This document shows, in pieces, positions 22,953-35,900 of a DNA stretch of 64,000 nt. The translations under genes were made by a program, and so were the position numbers. Source of the stretch: Amyloporia xantha (Eukaryota; Basidiomycota; Agaricomycetes; Polyporales; Adustoporiaceae). The stretch covers positions 898,072 to 962,071 of the forward strand of contig JAYKKR010000013.1 in the NCBI GenBank assembly GCA_036971615.1, written 5' to 3'. Each line of letters begins with the position of its first letter. Within the stretch, counting starts at the first letter, position 1. The notes beneath the pieces are model-generated. The model did not search any database. It worked only from the letters and a program-made list of their open reading frames with translations, and had not been told where the DNA came from.

Positions 22953-23240
22953 ATATCCTTGGGTACATGTATAAGGTTGGTTTGAATCAATCGCTGTGAC
23001 ACAGGTGTGCTAATGCATCATTGTGTTGCGACAGGTTGGGATAAAGAAGGAGCCGAAGGGGATTTATTCTGCGACTATCGCTTCAACACGAATTTGCGTA
23101 AGGATCCTGGCTGTAGTATCTAGGCACCGGGTTGGCCGCATGGGTTTTCTCTAGGGGGAGGGAGAAAGGGAGAAAGATCGTTCGGCTCCTCAAGTCATAG
23201 TAAGTTCACCTATGTTGCCAATCTACTTCGTATCAATTAC

Positions 23241-24145
23241 TACTTCAGGGCCCATCAAGCAGAATCTGTAATAAGGCTTTTCATTACCTTTCTGAGGCGT
23301 AATGCTGCTGGAAAGACCATGGTAAGTACCAGCGATGCAGATGAGTTCGTGTACACTGAGTTGCGCTCGAGTCCGTTGGCAGGTCATGGGTCCTGGGTAT
23401 GCCTCTGCTGTGAGCAAGTTCTAAAGCTACATCAAGAGCAAGATTGATGCGCTGGCGGCGTTACGTCGTACACTAAAGCTATGAGCGTTCCGGCGTGGGG
23501 CGATTGTGGTCAAGAATTTACCCAGCCATTTCACTCTCGTCTCTATCGCAAGGCTGAGCAGGAGAGCATGCACATTTCAAGGATGGCTCGCACGCTAGTG
23601 CACAGGAAACTGTCTCCGGGTACACGGCTACCAACTGCTCGCAGTTCCAGCTCCAGGTGATGAGCTACAAGCACGACGCCAACATCAAGTCGACCGTGCT
23701 GCCTTTCAAGAAATCAAAGGCAACCCATTCTGTCAAGGGTCGACTAAGGCAGCTGCTGTATGTTTCCCCGGCAGCTTCATTATTCTGGCGAAAACACGCC
23801 CGCCGACTCCCTGGCTACGCCAACGCAAGATGCCCTCCGCTACGGGATGAATGGGCTCATGCGAGCGGCAGGGTTCGTTCGACGTATAAAGAAGGCTCCC
23901 AGCCGCATCGACACAAACACGCGTCATTGCCCGAACTTGCGAGCCCGACGGCGGAAGACTAGGTGCGAAGAAGAACTTAATAGAGAAGAGACAGGCTATC
24001 GGCTGAGAAAACACTCACGTCAAGTGGCGCGTGCAAACGGAAACAGACAGTACTGGCGCACACGCACAAGCAGCGACTGCGTAGAGTATTCGGCGAGCTA
24101 TCCACGAGCGAAGAACGAACATAGTGATTGACGTCGATCCCGCTG
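23241..24145 (+). other. possible decayed exons, family unknown
   Basis: A splice pair is visible (GTAAGT at about 23322, GGCAG at about 23382) between frames reading AAGKTM and VMGPGYASAVSKF. Further right, in another frame, TNCSQFQLQVMSYKHDANIK runs on. I cannot join these into one gene or name it. Confidence 0.15.
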
Positions 24146-24149
24146 ATCA

Positions 24150-25330
24150 ATGTCGCAATCCCCGGGCAGTACTCATGATCACCGGGGTCCTCGTCACGGG
24201 CATGAGCGTCACCCACAGCGACTGTCGCCCGTCGGCGCATTCTCGGGATCGCCCATCTATACGTACCGTGGCATGATACCGGAGGTAGTAGTCGTCACGG
24301 TGCTGACGTGCGGATGAAGCACTTAGCAGACGGCGAACGGAGCAAAAGACGCGCGTTCCAGGAGAGCCTACCTGAGTATACGAGAGGGAACACCAACCAG
24401 GCTTCGCAACTGAGGATGAGTGATACGGCGTGGTGATTACGTGAGCGAGGGTGACGACGGAGGAGGGTAGACAAACGCGGAGACAGAGCGCGGAGGCGGT
24501 TTCGATGACTGGGCGGGAGGAGGGCGGAGCGGAGAGACGGTGCGGTGAATGGATCCGAGTGCAGTGTGCGCTTGCAGAGACGAACTGGGAATGCAGCAGA
24601 AACGAATTGACAGTGGAGGACGGAGAGAAACGGAGAACGGAGCTCGGACACCGAACAGACGAGAGGAGGCGATGTGAGCATCGAGCGAATTCCACGCCGT
24701 TGAGGCTCTGCGAGAGCCAGACGACGATCGACGGGGTGGCGTGTTTCACGGGGCATGACTGTCGCTGGAGAGACGAGCAAACGTCGACGGCACAGACGAT
24801 ACTCGCACAGGCTGCACACGGCGCGTCTCTGATCACGTCGAACGTGCGTGCATACGTGCGGGCAAACGAATCCCCCCTCAGCAACAGCAATGCAATGCGT
24901 ACGTATGTACGCCGTTCGGACCCTCTCTGTCTTGTGTACCTCCGGACGTCTGTCCTGCATATGCTCGTCACTCCTATCGCGTACGAACGCCAAGCCTGCT
25001 TCTAGACACAGATCACCGCAAGCCCAACACAGACACGACGCCCACCTTCCCCCCTTATCACTCTGTCTGATCCGCCTTCCTACCGAGCTGCCACGCACCC
25101 CTTGAACCACCCTCTCAACCCTCTGACTCGCCGGCACCCCCCAGCCCGGCCTTCGCTTCCCGCTCCCCTGTCACGCTCCACGCTGCGTCGCGATACCTAC
25201 ACACATCGCCTTGCATCTGACGTCTGCCGCCATCCCTCTGTCGCCACCACCTACTTGAAGTATTGGATGCCGGTGGTCGAATTTGGCAACTGGATCTAGG
25301 TCTGCCGTGTGTCTCTGGTCGTCGTGGCAT
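24150..25330 (-). promoter_or_regulatory. CpG-rich, pyrimidine-rich stretch, possible orphan promoter and 5' leader
   Basis: The stretch is unusually rich in CG, and long overlapping frames are open on both strands, which is typical of GC-rich noncoding DNA rather than of coding sequence. Read on the minus strand, 24650-24480 is CT-rich, as in leaders of highly expressed basidiomycete genes, and plausible donor sites (GTAGGC near 24371, GTACGT near 24268) follow. The + strand also shows a CT-rich run at 25020-25190. No recognisable coding region follows in either direction. Confidence 0.2.
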
Positions 25331-25339
25331 AGGTTAGTA

Positions 25340-28300
25340 ATCGCCCACCAAGGATCTCACTTGCTCACTTGATACCGGGTCGTTTAAGTCCTATGCTTTG
25401 TTCAAGCTACGTCGATTTAGGGATATTCGTGCGACTATACGACACGTCTGCAGGGCTTACCGAGGCCGTGATTCATTTGCTTCCATTGCAGATGGGGTTG
25501 GTCGATCTATTAAGAAGTCTTCCTCGGTGTTTGGAGGCGCCGACTTTATATTTCGGCTCTGATAGCTGCTCCATCCCGTTTCCTTGCTCAACAGCAACTA
25601 TCCTTGGATCTTTGGTGCAACGCCTCGAGATTCTTTGCAGGCCTGGAGCGACACAATTAAGCTGATGTGCCCGCTTCCTCGTTGTCTGTACCGATGGGAA
25701 GCTTGCGAGGAATACTTCTCCGACGGTATCCTTGGAGCGAACAGAAATTCCTGACATTACATGGCTTGGCACATGGCTGACATTAACTCTCGTGACTACG
25801 GCTGTACTCATCTCATTGGCTGCATCGGACCACAACAGGGTCGAATCGGCAGGTCAAATGAGAAAGCCCCTTTGGCACGGCCTCTTGCTCATCTTGTATA
25901 TGGCCATGCCGTCTATTAGTTATGTCTGATGGCAACATCGAGTCGAGCTGTATCTGGTAAGTTTCAACGTCCAAATTCGTTCCTGCCACGCGCAATGCGC
26001 TCATCCCGTAAAGCCTTCAGCCATGAACTACGAGGAGCAGGTCTTCAGAGCAGTAGTTCTGTTGAATGGTAATGTGTGGGATGATATCCATTCTTATAGG
26101 TTCGTTTATTCCATGACCATGCTACGCCTCGCTGCAACAGACTCGTGAATCGAAGCCGCAGGCTTCTCGCACGGGGGGGCATCAGGCGGAAGCTCTCGCG
26201 CCCCCACATTCGTCACTACAAACGTCACGACGCAGGGTTACCGTCTAGGTCCTTGATATGCGCCTTCATCTTGAATCTGTCTCGCTGTCCATACATGCGC
26301 TCTGTGTCGCAGAAGTCGAGTAGGGCCGCAATCACGCAGTCACCTCTCCAAATCCATGCGTAGGACTGGCCATTCTATCGTTCTCATTCACCGCGGTGAA
26401 GCGCGGATAACTGAACTGAACTCGAAGTAGGAAGGCTTGACTTTTAAATATCTCAATAACTTTCCGAAGCCCATATCATTGACTATTCCGTGAGGAGCGT
26501 TGTCCTGCAGCATTTTCATTGGCTATCGGTGAGTCAACTATCTACTCAATCGCTGCCAGACGTGTTGCTGAAATATATTACGCCGTTGGCTAATATCAAA
26601 GGCGAGCTGGCGATGCTGATACGGGAAATACTTATGCCTAAACTTGGGCTGTTCCGGTTCGTCGCATTGTCCTGATTGTGTTGGTATGAAAACATTGATT
26701 ATGATATTAGTGGTCACTCCGGAAATGTCCTTTCCTGCTTGCATGCACTAAGCACCACCGTAAGCTTCCGGAATGCCCCCGCTGCCAGACTTGGGCGTGA
26801 CCAAGAATCAAAACACCTCTTGAATACTTCATAGAGCCCAGTAATGATCAATTCGCAGAAGACGCGCTATGGCGAAGCGCGAGTCGGGTTTCGCTGACAT
26901 GACCATAGCCGCACCAACCATCGCAGTGTCAGAAATGATAATGGCATTCATCTCTGGTCTATACCACACGCTATATCATGAAGCTGCTCTCGAAAACAAA
27001 TCCATAATTCACATCGCTAATGCGAGTGCGGTCGCTTTCAACGATGAGATCTCTGTAAGAATCCAGCCCGTCGGATACTGTGGAGCAATGCTTAGCTTGC
27101 TGGTTCAGAGAGGTGTGACCGGCGGTACTTCAGGCGTACATGGTCTCTGCCCTTCGATGTCGAAGAACCAACGCCTCTTCTCAACTTCGAGCTAGGGCTG
27201 ATTATGAAGACACTATGAAACGCAAGTGGACCTGTGATCCCAAGTCGGTCGCCGACATTCCCCGTCAATTGGACGTCACATAAATATTGGTCCGTTTGCA
27301 GGTCATGGCAAACCTCTATCGACTAGGACGCACGCTCCTTCCGGTTCACGCGGAGACTTCGTCAATCCATATGGCCGATAGCAGGCCATTCCTCACCTGA
27401 AAGCATTGAAAATGGCCAGTGTTCCCAATGGTGAGTCGTTACAGAGATATAAATACAGCCAATGGTGATGATTGGAATGATTTCAGCGTGATCAACAAGG
27501 TCATCTTCGGCAATTCGTACGGATGGAGTAGATCGGTTTCCCTTGTTTACGTAACCCATCATCGTGCTCGGTACACATACGTTCTTATACCCTGTCCGAT
27601 ACATATCTGAATGGATGACTTACATAGCCTTTCACTTCGACTCGCTCATCGACCCAGTCTGTGCAAGCTGTCTCACAACGACCCGATTTTGTCCCCAACA
27701 ATGCGGACGACAACTTCGAGCCAACAAACAAGGTAGAGCCAGCATAGGAAGATGTGCCCCTCTCGAACGATATGATGACTCTGGTGGGCCCCAGAGCCCC
27801 GTAATCATCGTTCACCATACATGTACCGTGCTCGAGATATAAGTTTGTGATAAACTGGTATCTCCAAGCGTCTCTCACTCCCGGTGACGGCCGGCGTGTC
27901 TGTCGTACCAGAAGCTGCACGGGTATGAATTTATCAACGAGTTGAGGACACAGTTGGAAGAGGCTGTGCTGAAAGGAAGCTTTCCCGTTAGCCGGAGGCG
28001 ACGAAATTCTTCCGGACGATGTGAATTGACTGGGTCGAAGCGGTTACAGGGTTGCAGGCAAGGGTATGACATGCTTAACCTGCTCACTGGATGTAAAGTC
28101 ATTTCAATTCCTCTAAGCAAAGCGTGGCTTCTTGACCTGTTTTCGGTTACAGATATTGACACGTCTCTCTGTGACTACAGCATTAACCTCGGGCTGGTGG
28201 AGACTTTGGCTACGACGGGGCATCAATTAGAAGCGCATACTATTTGTGTTGTTAGTTCTTGCGTCTAGCGAGGCTCGTCATTGATACCCACGGGCAGCAC

Positions 28301-29440
28301 TGGCTTTTTCTTAGAGGCATTCTCCTGTTCTAGCTACGGTTTTATGCTCCCTCTTCCAGGCATGTTCATCGGATAGTCAAATTGCTTCGACCATTACTGG
28401 ATTGACCGGATTGTCTGGATGCTTCGATGTCACCTACTCTACTAAGTATGGTATGCGTAGCCTCGTGTATTATGTGGTACGAGATCAAGACCGGTATGTT
28501 GTCACCTAGTTCTCATTCGTGAAAACTAAACATCGAGTATTTGTTCGGATTATATTTGTGCTATTGGTTCACCACCGACAGATCGTCCTTAACCTTTGCG
28601 TCATGTGTATGAATCACGTTGTCTGACATTCTCAAGATAACTTGGTTTGAGATGGCGCTCCGCCCGCCCGAGCCCAAATGACCTCAAGCCATGATTGCAT
28701 TAGGTCTCACATGAGGCCTTGAACACGGTCGACTCAGCTACACACTTTTGCCGATTAATTTCGATTCCCGCGCATACAAAGTTCAACTCCGTAACGTATT
28801 TACGGCCTCACTATCTATGAATCGCCGCCGCACTGTCTTGCACACTCTTCCCCTGCTCGATTCGCTCCTGGAGCGAGTGATGCCGTGGTCGAGTTGCAGT
28901 CATGCGCGCCGCGATGAATGAGCTGATAAGCGCGGACATGCGTCATACCATAGGACGACGACACGCCCTCAAGGGATTCTCGACGCGAGTCCGTCACGTG
29001 GCACAGTCACATAGACAGCGAGCGCATCACGTGTTGTACTCCATGAAGAGGGCCCAGCCAATGAGAAGGCGGCGTGCACTCGCGTAGCCAATCACGAGCG
29101 GGCGCATGATCGGGTAAACATTGCGGATGCAGTGGAGTGGAGCTGATTGGTAAGCATCATACACCGTCTGCAAATTGATAACCAAATGACAGGTCATTTG
29201 GGATCTTCGAATCGGAGGCCAGCTTATTAGACCCGATGGACAAGTGTAGTCATCACTGCACTTGGCTTGAAACCAAAACACGATCATTCACTCGGTGATG
29301 ACACGGGGACGTTGATTGTCGATGTACATTCGAGGATTCGGAGACGGGCGCTTTAATGTGATTTGTTGATTCTTGTAACCGCCGTTGTGCCTTCACAAAA
29401 CTTCTTTCTGAACATTGTCAGCGCACCTCTCACTCGAATT
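25340..29440. other. long stretch without a supportable gene
   Basis: Short frames only. A hydrophobic segment (WLGTWLTLTLVTTAVLISLA) is encoded on the + strand near 25760-25820, and a 108-codon frame lies at 26869-27195, but neither continues into a recognisable protein or shows convincing splice context. Confidence 0.4.
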
Positions 29441-29443
29441 CCG

Positions 29444-30028
29444 ATGTTTCAAACCTCGCACGCAGTTGATGCAATTCTTCTTCCCTGCAACGGACAGCGA
29501 CCGACGATCGTCCAGCTACACTGCAGTCCTCTTTCTCTCGCAACCTCAGGGTCCACCTCAGGAGAACCATTCCGAGCGGGATTTCTTCCTCATCCAGAAA
29601 TGTATATGGACTGCATCGCACAAAATCTTGGACCGAAATCATGGAAATACCAGGTATTTTCAAGATACTTGACTTAGCTTGACTCGTGCTCTAACACAAT
29701 TTTACACCTTCACCTTTATACCTATTTTTAGATTGTCGATCGGCTATTTGGCATGTCCAACAAATTGCAGCGTCCTTTTATCATTTTTTACCCCATTGTG
29801 TCTCGGAGCGGAACACGCTTCAATAAAAACAGGTGCATATGTGAGATACAAGAGGGATCATTCGATAGAGACCATCCCTGGCGAGGGGATGTGGTCGTGA
29901 TCCAGTATCACGACTGCACATTTACGCACATGGCGGACATTTCAATGTCTTCGTTTCCACTGTTGAAGAATTATTTCAAATTCTGCCCTGCGCCTCGTAA
30001 GTTGCTTCAGCATTATGTAAATGAGTGA
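29444..30028 (+). CDS. small conserved agaricomycete hypothetical protein, two exons
   Basis: Exon 1 is 29444-29653 (70 codons, ATG start, ends WKYQ) and exon 2 is 29732-30028. The 78-nt intron has GTATTT and TTTTTAG borders and is in phase 0, giving 168 residues. Exon 1 has PHPEMYMDCIAQNLGPKSW. Exon 2 has RPFIIFYPIVSRSG and WRGDVVVIQYHD. I recall this layout from a multicopy family of unknown function in Agaricomycetes. No signal peptide, membrane segment or catalytic motif is visible. The frame is intact, in contrast to the decay around it. A GTAAGT near 30000 might be a further donor, so the last 8 residues are less sure. Confidence 0.6.
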
Positions 30029-30884
30029 ACATTCATTCGAGTCATGCATCTTACAGCGTCCTCGATGATTTCCCTGTGATGTTGATGGTTCATCTGGTTG
30101 TCACCTTTCCGTTTGTCGCTGAGTGTAGTGATACGGGCCGTATGTTCCTCGCTGAACCACTATTATATTTGGAAAAGTCTGAATGTGGTGACGCATGCCA
30201 CACAGCAAGAAGTCGAGAAGTATACTTGATCTTTTTGCCACCTGCATCTCTCGATTATTTTGTTGAAAGTGTGCAACAAGATATGTGTATGTACAGGAGT
30301 GGTAGGATAGTCAACATTCTATAGAGAGCCAAATAATGAAAGTTAGACCATCTCCGTACACAGTTTACTTCGTGTTGTTCATATCAAGCAGCGCCATTCT
30401 GAATGGTTACAGGCATGGTATTATCAATGTGACAGCTTGTCAATTACATCGACGACTTGATTCAGTCGCATTCATCTATCCTCAAGTTTACCTTTTGTCT
30501 CACCGGTTGCAGGATGCTACAATCCCTCTTGATACAATGGAGAAAACACATTCCGTCGTCATATTCTGTCATCATCTTACTACGTGTTTCCAAAATACCT
30601 TTGATATGCAACCTTGGCCTAACAATAACATATCCGTTTTAAGGTCCATCGTACCCGTGTAGTAGTGGACGCAGACCTTGGCGACACGTACAGTAGCAGC
30701 TGCCTATCAAGGTTATCTGAATCCCGTCACTCTGATCTGTCGTCGTTATGCTCCGTGTGAAACCAGCTGCTGATGTGCGATGTGCAGTCTCTGCCATGGA
30801 ATCACGCGACTACACCAACACTGAAGTGCAACGACGACGCCAAAGACGCATCGAGCCGGAAAGGAAAGCCGAAGACGGACGCGC
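30029..30884. other. stretch without a supportable gene
   Basis: Frames at 30025-30324 and 30336-30662 on the + strand are open for about 100 codons each but have no recognisable motif and no clear splice links to the preceding gene. Confidence 0.4.
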
Positions 30885-31960
30885 TCACGCGTAGGGATCG
30901 TCAACGTAGGGGTAAGGGAAAGACATGACAGAAGGGTGGCGCCAGAGGCGTAGCCGGCACTGGAAGCGTAGAAGCAAAGGTGTCGACGGTGGACGCAGGC
31001 TGAAGCGTGGACAGGATAATATCGACTTCACGAGGGAAAGAAAGCTATTTGTCATACCATGTCCAATTTGAGCACTTAGGGTATGAAGATCAGATTCGTA
31101 TATCTTGAGACCTTTCGACAGCATCTTGCTCACCTCCTGCTTGTTGAGATGGCCAGAACTGTATGCGGACTTTTCGGGAGGCCAGAGACGACATAGAGAG
31201 AAGCCAAAGGAAAAGTCGGCCCTTGCGCAGGCGGAAGCACCGTACTCGGCGGCGAGGCAGAGCGCAGAAGCGAAGGAAGTTCGGTTGGAGGCCGGAATGG
31301 GCTCCATCTCCTTGCAATGCCTGATACCAAGAACGCGAGCTGCCTTGTCGGGACGACGATGACTGCAGTGAACTCTGGGCCAGGATGCTCGACGTTCCAC
31401 GTAGTCATTGTCATTGTAGTCATCGAGCAAGCTCGCAGAGCTCTCGCTTGTGGTAGACGGGCCAGCGCGATGCGTGGGACTAAGAGAGCAGAAAATCTTG
31501 CTCCTGTCGAGGATGTTTTGTTGTTTGAATTTCACGCCGCGGAAATGGTAGTGATCGGGTCAGGCGCTAGGACAGGGCGGGGCGTGCGAACGGCGGCAGA
31601 ACGCGGCACGGTCTGGTCTGTTCTGCTGAACGTGCTGGCGGCCGACCTGAGGTTGGTGTTGGATTTTTGTATGGGTTTCCGAGAGAGAGGAAAACAGCAG
31701 ACGGGAGCGCCGGCCGTGGTTGCCATCTTCATCTGACCAACGAGACTGCAATATTTTCTCGCCGATCAGGAGTGTTGCAGAGACGGCCAGCGGCTGGGGA
31801 GAGGATTGGCACGAGAAAGGGGATAGCAGGCACAAAAGACGAGAAAAGAGGAAGGAGGGAGCGCAGAGTGGAAAGGAGAGTGGGCGGACATTTGAGTGCC
31901 GTGAAGGACGAGAGGAGGACGAAAGGTAGGGGACAGTGGCCACGCACAGCCCGGACATGA
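30885..31960 (-). pseudogene. possible decayed gene with a helicase-like motif
   Basis: A CT-rich leader-like run (31960-31740) precedes an ATG frame at 31732-31532 with a basic, Ser/Thr-rich amino end that could be a mitochondrial presequence. Downstream, a minus-strand frame at 31423-31130 contains EFTAVIVVPTRQLAFLVSG, which resembles motif Ia (PTRELA) of DEAD-box RNA helicases. Walker A, DEAD and SAT motifs are not visible. An overlapping frame of 216 codons (31535-30885) has no recognisable domain. This might be the 5' part of a helicase gene, but a single motif is weak evidence. Confidence 0.22.
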
Positions 31961-32335
31961 TTAGTGACGCTGAAACAGATTAGTTACGCGCATAAACAAC
32001 AGTCTTCGCGCCCTCTAATTAACGGTGAGAATGCTCGGTTCGCGTGCTGTGACTCTCTGATGTTGGTTCGCTAGTTCGAATATTTGCCTGCTCCTGAGCA
32101 GATATCGACGCGTCCAACATCCTTTGCACATCGGCGAAGTCGCTAGCTATTGAGGGTCTGATAATGCGGGAAACATAGAATTAGCCAAGCTTCAAGTGAT
32201 ATTGTCAATTAGGACTGTCCTTTCAGATTGTTTGGTGCGAGAATTGGGCAAAAGGAAGCCCCCTTGGACTTGGGCTTGCACAAGAGTATATACAGTAGGT
32301 CAATTTCTATCTATCAGTTCGTTGGGAGGCCAGAA

Positions 32336-32955
32336 TCATTCACCATCTACACAAATTGTCAGCCAAAGTCCACGAACCTCGAACAATGATACTGCGACAT
32401 ACCATATCTCGCATGCTGCAGACGCAGCTGTAAGATCCGCTCGAAGTCGAGATCGAAGAACGCGTCCAGACGGACCAGCTTATCCATTCCCGCCATCTCA
32501 AGGTCCCACTCATGGAACGCCCTATATGATACATACTCTCCGGGGCTCTTCGTCCATATATAACATGGTTTGATTTTCATGATTTCGTCTTCCGGAGTGC
32601 GGACAAAAGGCAGCACGAACGGTGCAATGTTTGCAGACGGATGGAGGGGAACCGTAACTGATGCGTCGCGGAAGTCTACCGGCGCCCAAGATCCCATTTT
32701 CATCTACTGTACTATCAGCGAATGGTAGGTCAAACGCGACGCTAAACTTACATTATTCCTGGGGCCATATACACCATCCGATAGCTCTCTGGCGCCGCAG
32801 AGGGGCGCAGCCCAGAAGCCTTGTCGATCGGTTTTGGTCACGAAACAAGGACGCGCCTTGCGTTGATACAACCCGCCCGATGCGGAAGCAAAGCGTTTGT
32901 TGCGAGGGATGAGCTCCAAAAAAACGAAGTTGAATGAGCCTGGAGTGATCGACAT
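32336..32955 (-). CDS. small conserved agaricomycete hypothetical protein, three exons
   Basis: Exons are 32955-32752, 32703-32403 and 32346-32336. The introns (GTAAGT..CAGTAG and GTATGT..GTGTAG) keep frame and total 516 nt, 171 residues from ATG 32955. Motifs include RFASASGGLYQRKARPCFVT, GFWAAPLCGAREL, VYGPRNN and KIKPCYIWTKSPGEYVSYRA, which I recall from a multicopy agaricomycete family without known function. The frame is intact. The last exon supplies only three codons and a stop; if the second intron is not removed the protein ends 16 residues later, so the carboxy end is the uncertain part. Confidence 0.6.
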
Positions 32956-32959
32956 GGTT

Positions 32960-35900
32960 AACGACAAGATGACAAGATGGTGGCCGAGGAAAGAGGTGCT
33001 TGAGTTCCCGCGACGGGGATAAAGTTGCCAGAGATCAAAAAAAGTTGACGAACGAAAAAGATGATGAGATGCGGGATCGCAGACGCGCCTTCAAGACCAA
33101 GTTATGGAAGCGTTGCAGCCGACCTGCCTGACCATGCTTCCGCCTCACACGTTGCCTCAGGAGTGTACATAGTGACTGCTTGAGTCCGCGAATGAACATG
33201 TCCTACTGGAGGCCGCACGCTGTGCCGTGGAGAGCAGTCATAGATCCCTCGTTGAGAGGCATACCAGCCCCTTGATGACCGCCGTACCTGTAATTCTGGA
33301 CTGTTTGCCTGTTCTTGTATTGGAGGCACTGGGCGTAGTTACTGTCTAAGGGAGAATGCAAAGTAGGGGGGGCAGCATTAATAGCACGCTCCCTCCCAAG
33401 AGATAGCATCACCTGCCTAGAGCTAGCAACGAGAACATGGCTGCGGAGAAATCGGGGGGTGGGGGCCAGAGATAACATTCCAAACTTTCCGTGTTCGGCT
33501 TCGACAGCATATAGTTAGAAGCTCACAGGAGATGGGTTCAGCTCAATATATCAGAGCAGCTTGAAGAAAGCTGCGATAGGCTTACCACCGAATAGGAGCG
33601 CCCAGTGAAGTCGGCCTTTGTGGACGACTGGGCTGAGAACATTGTCGCAAGGGGTACTAATTAGAGATATCTCCCTAGTAGTTTGATCAGGGGTGGTGCG
33701 GCGTACTCTCAGCCAATGGCCCTGCAACAATAGCGCCGACATGATGTCCCTGGGACCAGAAGAAAGCGTAGGTCATTAGCCTTCAGGTGTCCAGTGATGT
33801 CCTTTTTTGCCCCAACGACGGTCATAGCGTGACAGCATCCCGTACGGTCTGATGGGAGACTCACAGATTTTCTGAGCGGGAAAAGGATCGCAAAGCAAGA
33901 TGCGAAAGTGATGTACTAAGCGTCGAAGTCCCATGAGGATGTGCCCTATATAGTAATCTTATATTTCATGCCAGCCGGAAGATGAAAGATATGACATGCT
34001 GGGTGTCATGTTGCACATAAATCCGGCATGCTATTTGAAGCACCGAAGGGGGTTTCCTGTAACGACACGATCAAAAACATTTAAACCTTTGACAGGCTCG
34101 CCTGAGACCGGGATTGCAAGGAATGATAAGCCTTCCCTAGTGGCATTCAAGCGCAGAAAGAAAACCACAAGATCTAATTCTTTTGCTTAGAAACGTCGGC
34201 GGAATGTAAGAAAGAATATTAGACTCAGAGGAACATATTCCCAGGCGCACTATGGACAGAGTAGTCAAAGTTTCCGCCCGTTTTGCCGACCGAAAACATC
34301 ATGTGACTATAAGGGAAACATGCTGGCGACTCAGATTCGGCCGTGGACGGCAAATTCATCTATATATATCCACATCGCAGCGGCGTCGGGGATGCGTCCA
34401 TGGTGTCGTTTCTCTTCGTCTTCCATGTTGGCTTTGAATGTGATTGCATTTGAACTGCTATTGACGGACACGTCATTGTCGGCCTACGGCAAAGATGCTT
34501 ACTGAAGCTGATGTTCGTGAGCACTACCCCTATGTCTGTAGTTTACGATAGACGACAATGATACACTACTTTGAAGATTCAAGTTCGTGCTATCACTGAT
34601 TCTTACAGCCCTTCCGGTGATAGACTTCATTTGCAGTGGAAGAGAACAGCGCACGTTGACTTGGGGCCCGGAATGAGCATCTTACTTGTGAGCGACCATC
34701 ACGATATCGCTTCCTCCGATGTCGTGAGACCGCATCGCATCAAGTTTGAACACGCGTCAAGCTTAGTGGTGTTCAGCTCACTTAGCATAGTGCAGCAGCC
34801 ACATATCAAACTTTCAATTCGTTTTGCTGAACGGATCTCGAAGTGGCCTAGACAGGTACCCCTTCATGTACCTGGAACGATAGTGGACCGAATACTGACG
34901 GTACATGAATTACGAAGATTCCCAGATAGTTCTAAAGACGGAAAGGTTATTGCAAAGCCAACGTGTCTGGAACGACTGTCGTCTGGTAGGCTGTAACACA
35001 ATAAAGTCCTTGAGCGCTGGCTTATCGAGCGCCTCCAATGTCATGAGCACGTTCATCAAGTGAAAGGTAGTAAGGCTGTAAAGTTGTCGAGGCGAAACGC
35101 TGTAAGCTTAAATACAATCACCATTCGTTGTCTGGCTCTGAAACGCTTTACTTTGAGGTTTTGTTTTGTGCCACATATATTGCCGGATGTTCACCAAATA
35201 GAAACAGGAGCCGAAGTGCCGGCAAGGTCGCCGAATCGGTGCGTCTTTCATATACGTCAGCAATGAGATGAGACAGAATCTAGAACTTTGATCCGCTGGC
35301 TTGATAGCTTCTCTTCTATATGAGGATGCGTCAACATTTTGTACCCCGACAAGCGATAACAAACAGCCCGAGTGTATGTTCCTCTGCACCATCCGAGCAG
35401 GGCACAAAGCTGCAGTACATAAAGTGAAATGATCCTCTGGCATTTCAGCCTTCGTCTCACGGAAGTGTAGTGGACGTCCGTTCCAACTTTAATCTGTGAA
35501 TTTCTATTGGCTAGAAACCCGCCACCATGAACGGACAGCCGTATGTGCATTTCCGGGCTATTCAAGTATATCCTGATTAGACTCTTGACTAAGACATCAT
35601 GATGTTGATATGTCAAGGAAGTCTGCATGACTCATATGTCTCCTTTTTCAGCGCCGCCGTTGCTCTGGTAGACCAGTTCCAGGTGAGTTCATGGTCAGTG
35701 AATATATTGTACCTGACAGCAAAGCGACTGCACTTTTGAGGTGGGAGACTATGTGGGTTTCTACGTAACGCAACGCGTGTGTTTGTGGCGTTGTGCAGGA
35801 ACTCCGATGGATAGAGGTAAATGATTTTCGATATGCATCATCGAAGTAGCTGTTGGTTGACAATATCTGTAGCGGATGCGCACTGTCATAATAGAAGTGG

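Larger units (their letters stand above)
21060..23240. other. stretch without a supportable gene
   Basis: Short frames only. The stretch contains the dispersed 12-bp motif and the direct repeats listed separately. Confidence 0.5.

Noticed and set aside
24147..25137. Long overlapping open frames (274 and 280 codons on the minus strand, 184 on the plus strand)
   Set aside because: They overlap in several frames in a CpG-rich stretch where stop codons are rare. The translations are Arg/Cys/Ser-rich without any motif.
30885..31535. 216-codon minus-strand frame as a real gene
   Set aside because: No motif, no ATG at the left end, and a competing frame carries the only recognisable motif. It is kept only as part of a tentative decayed gene.
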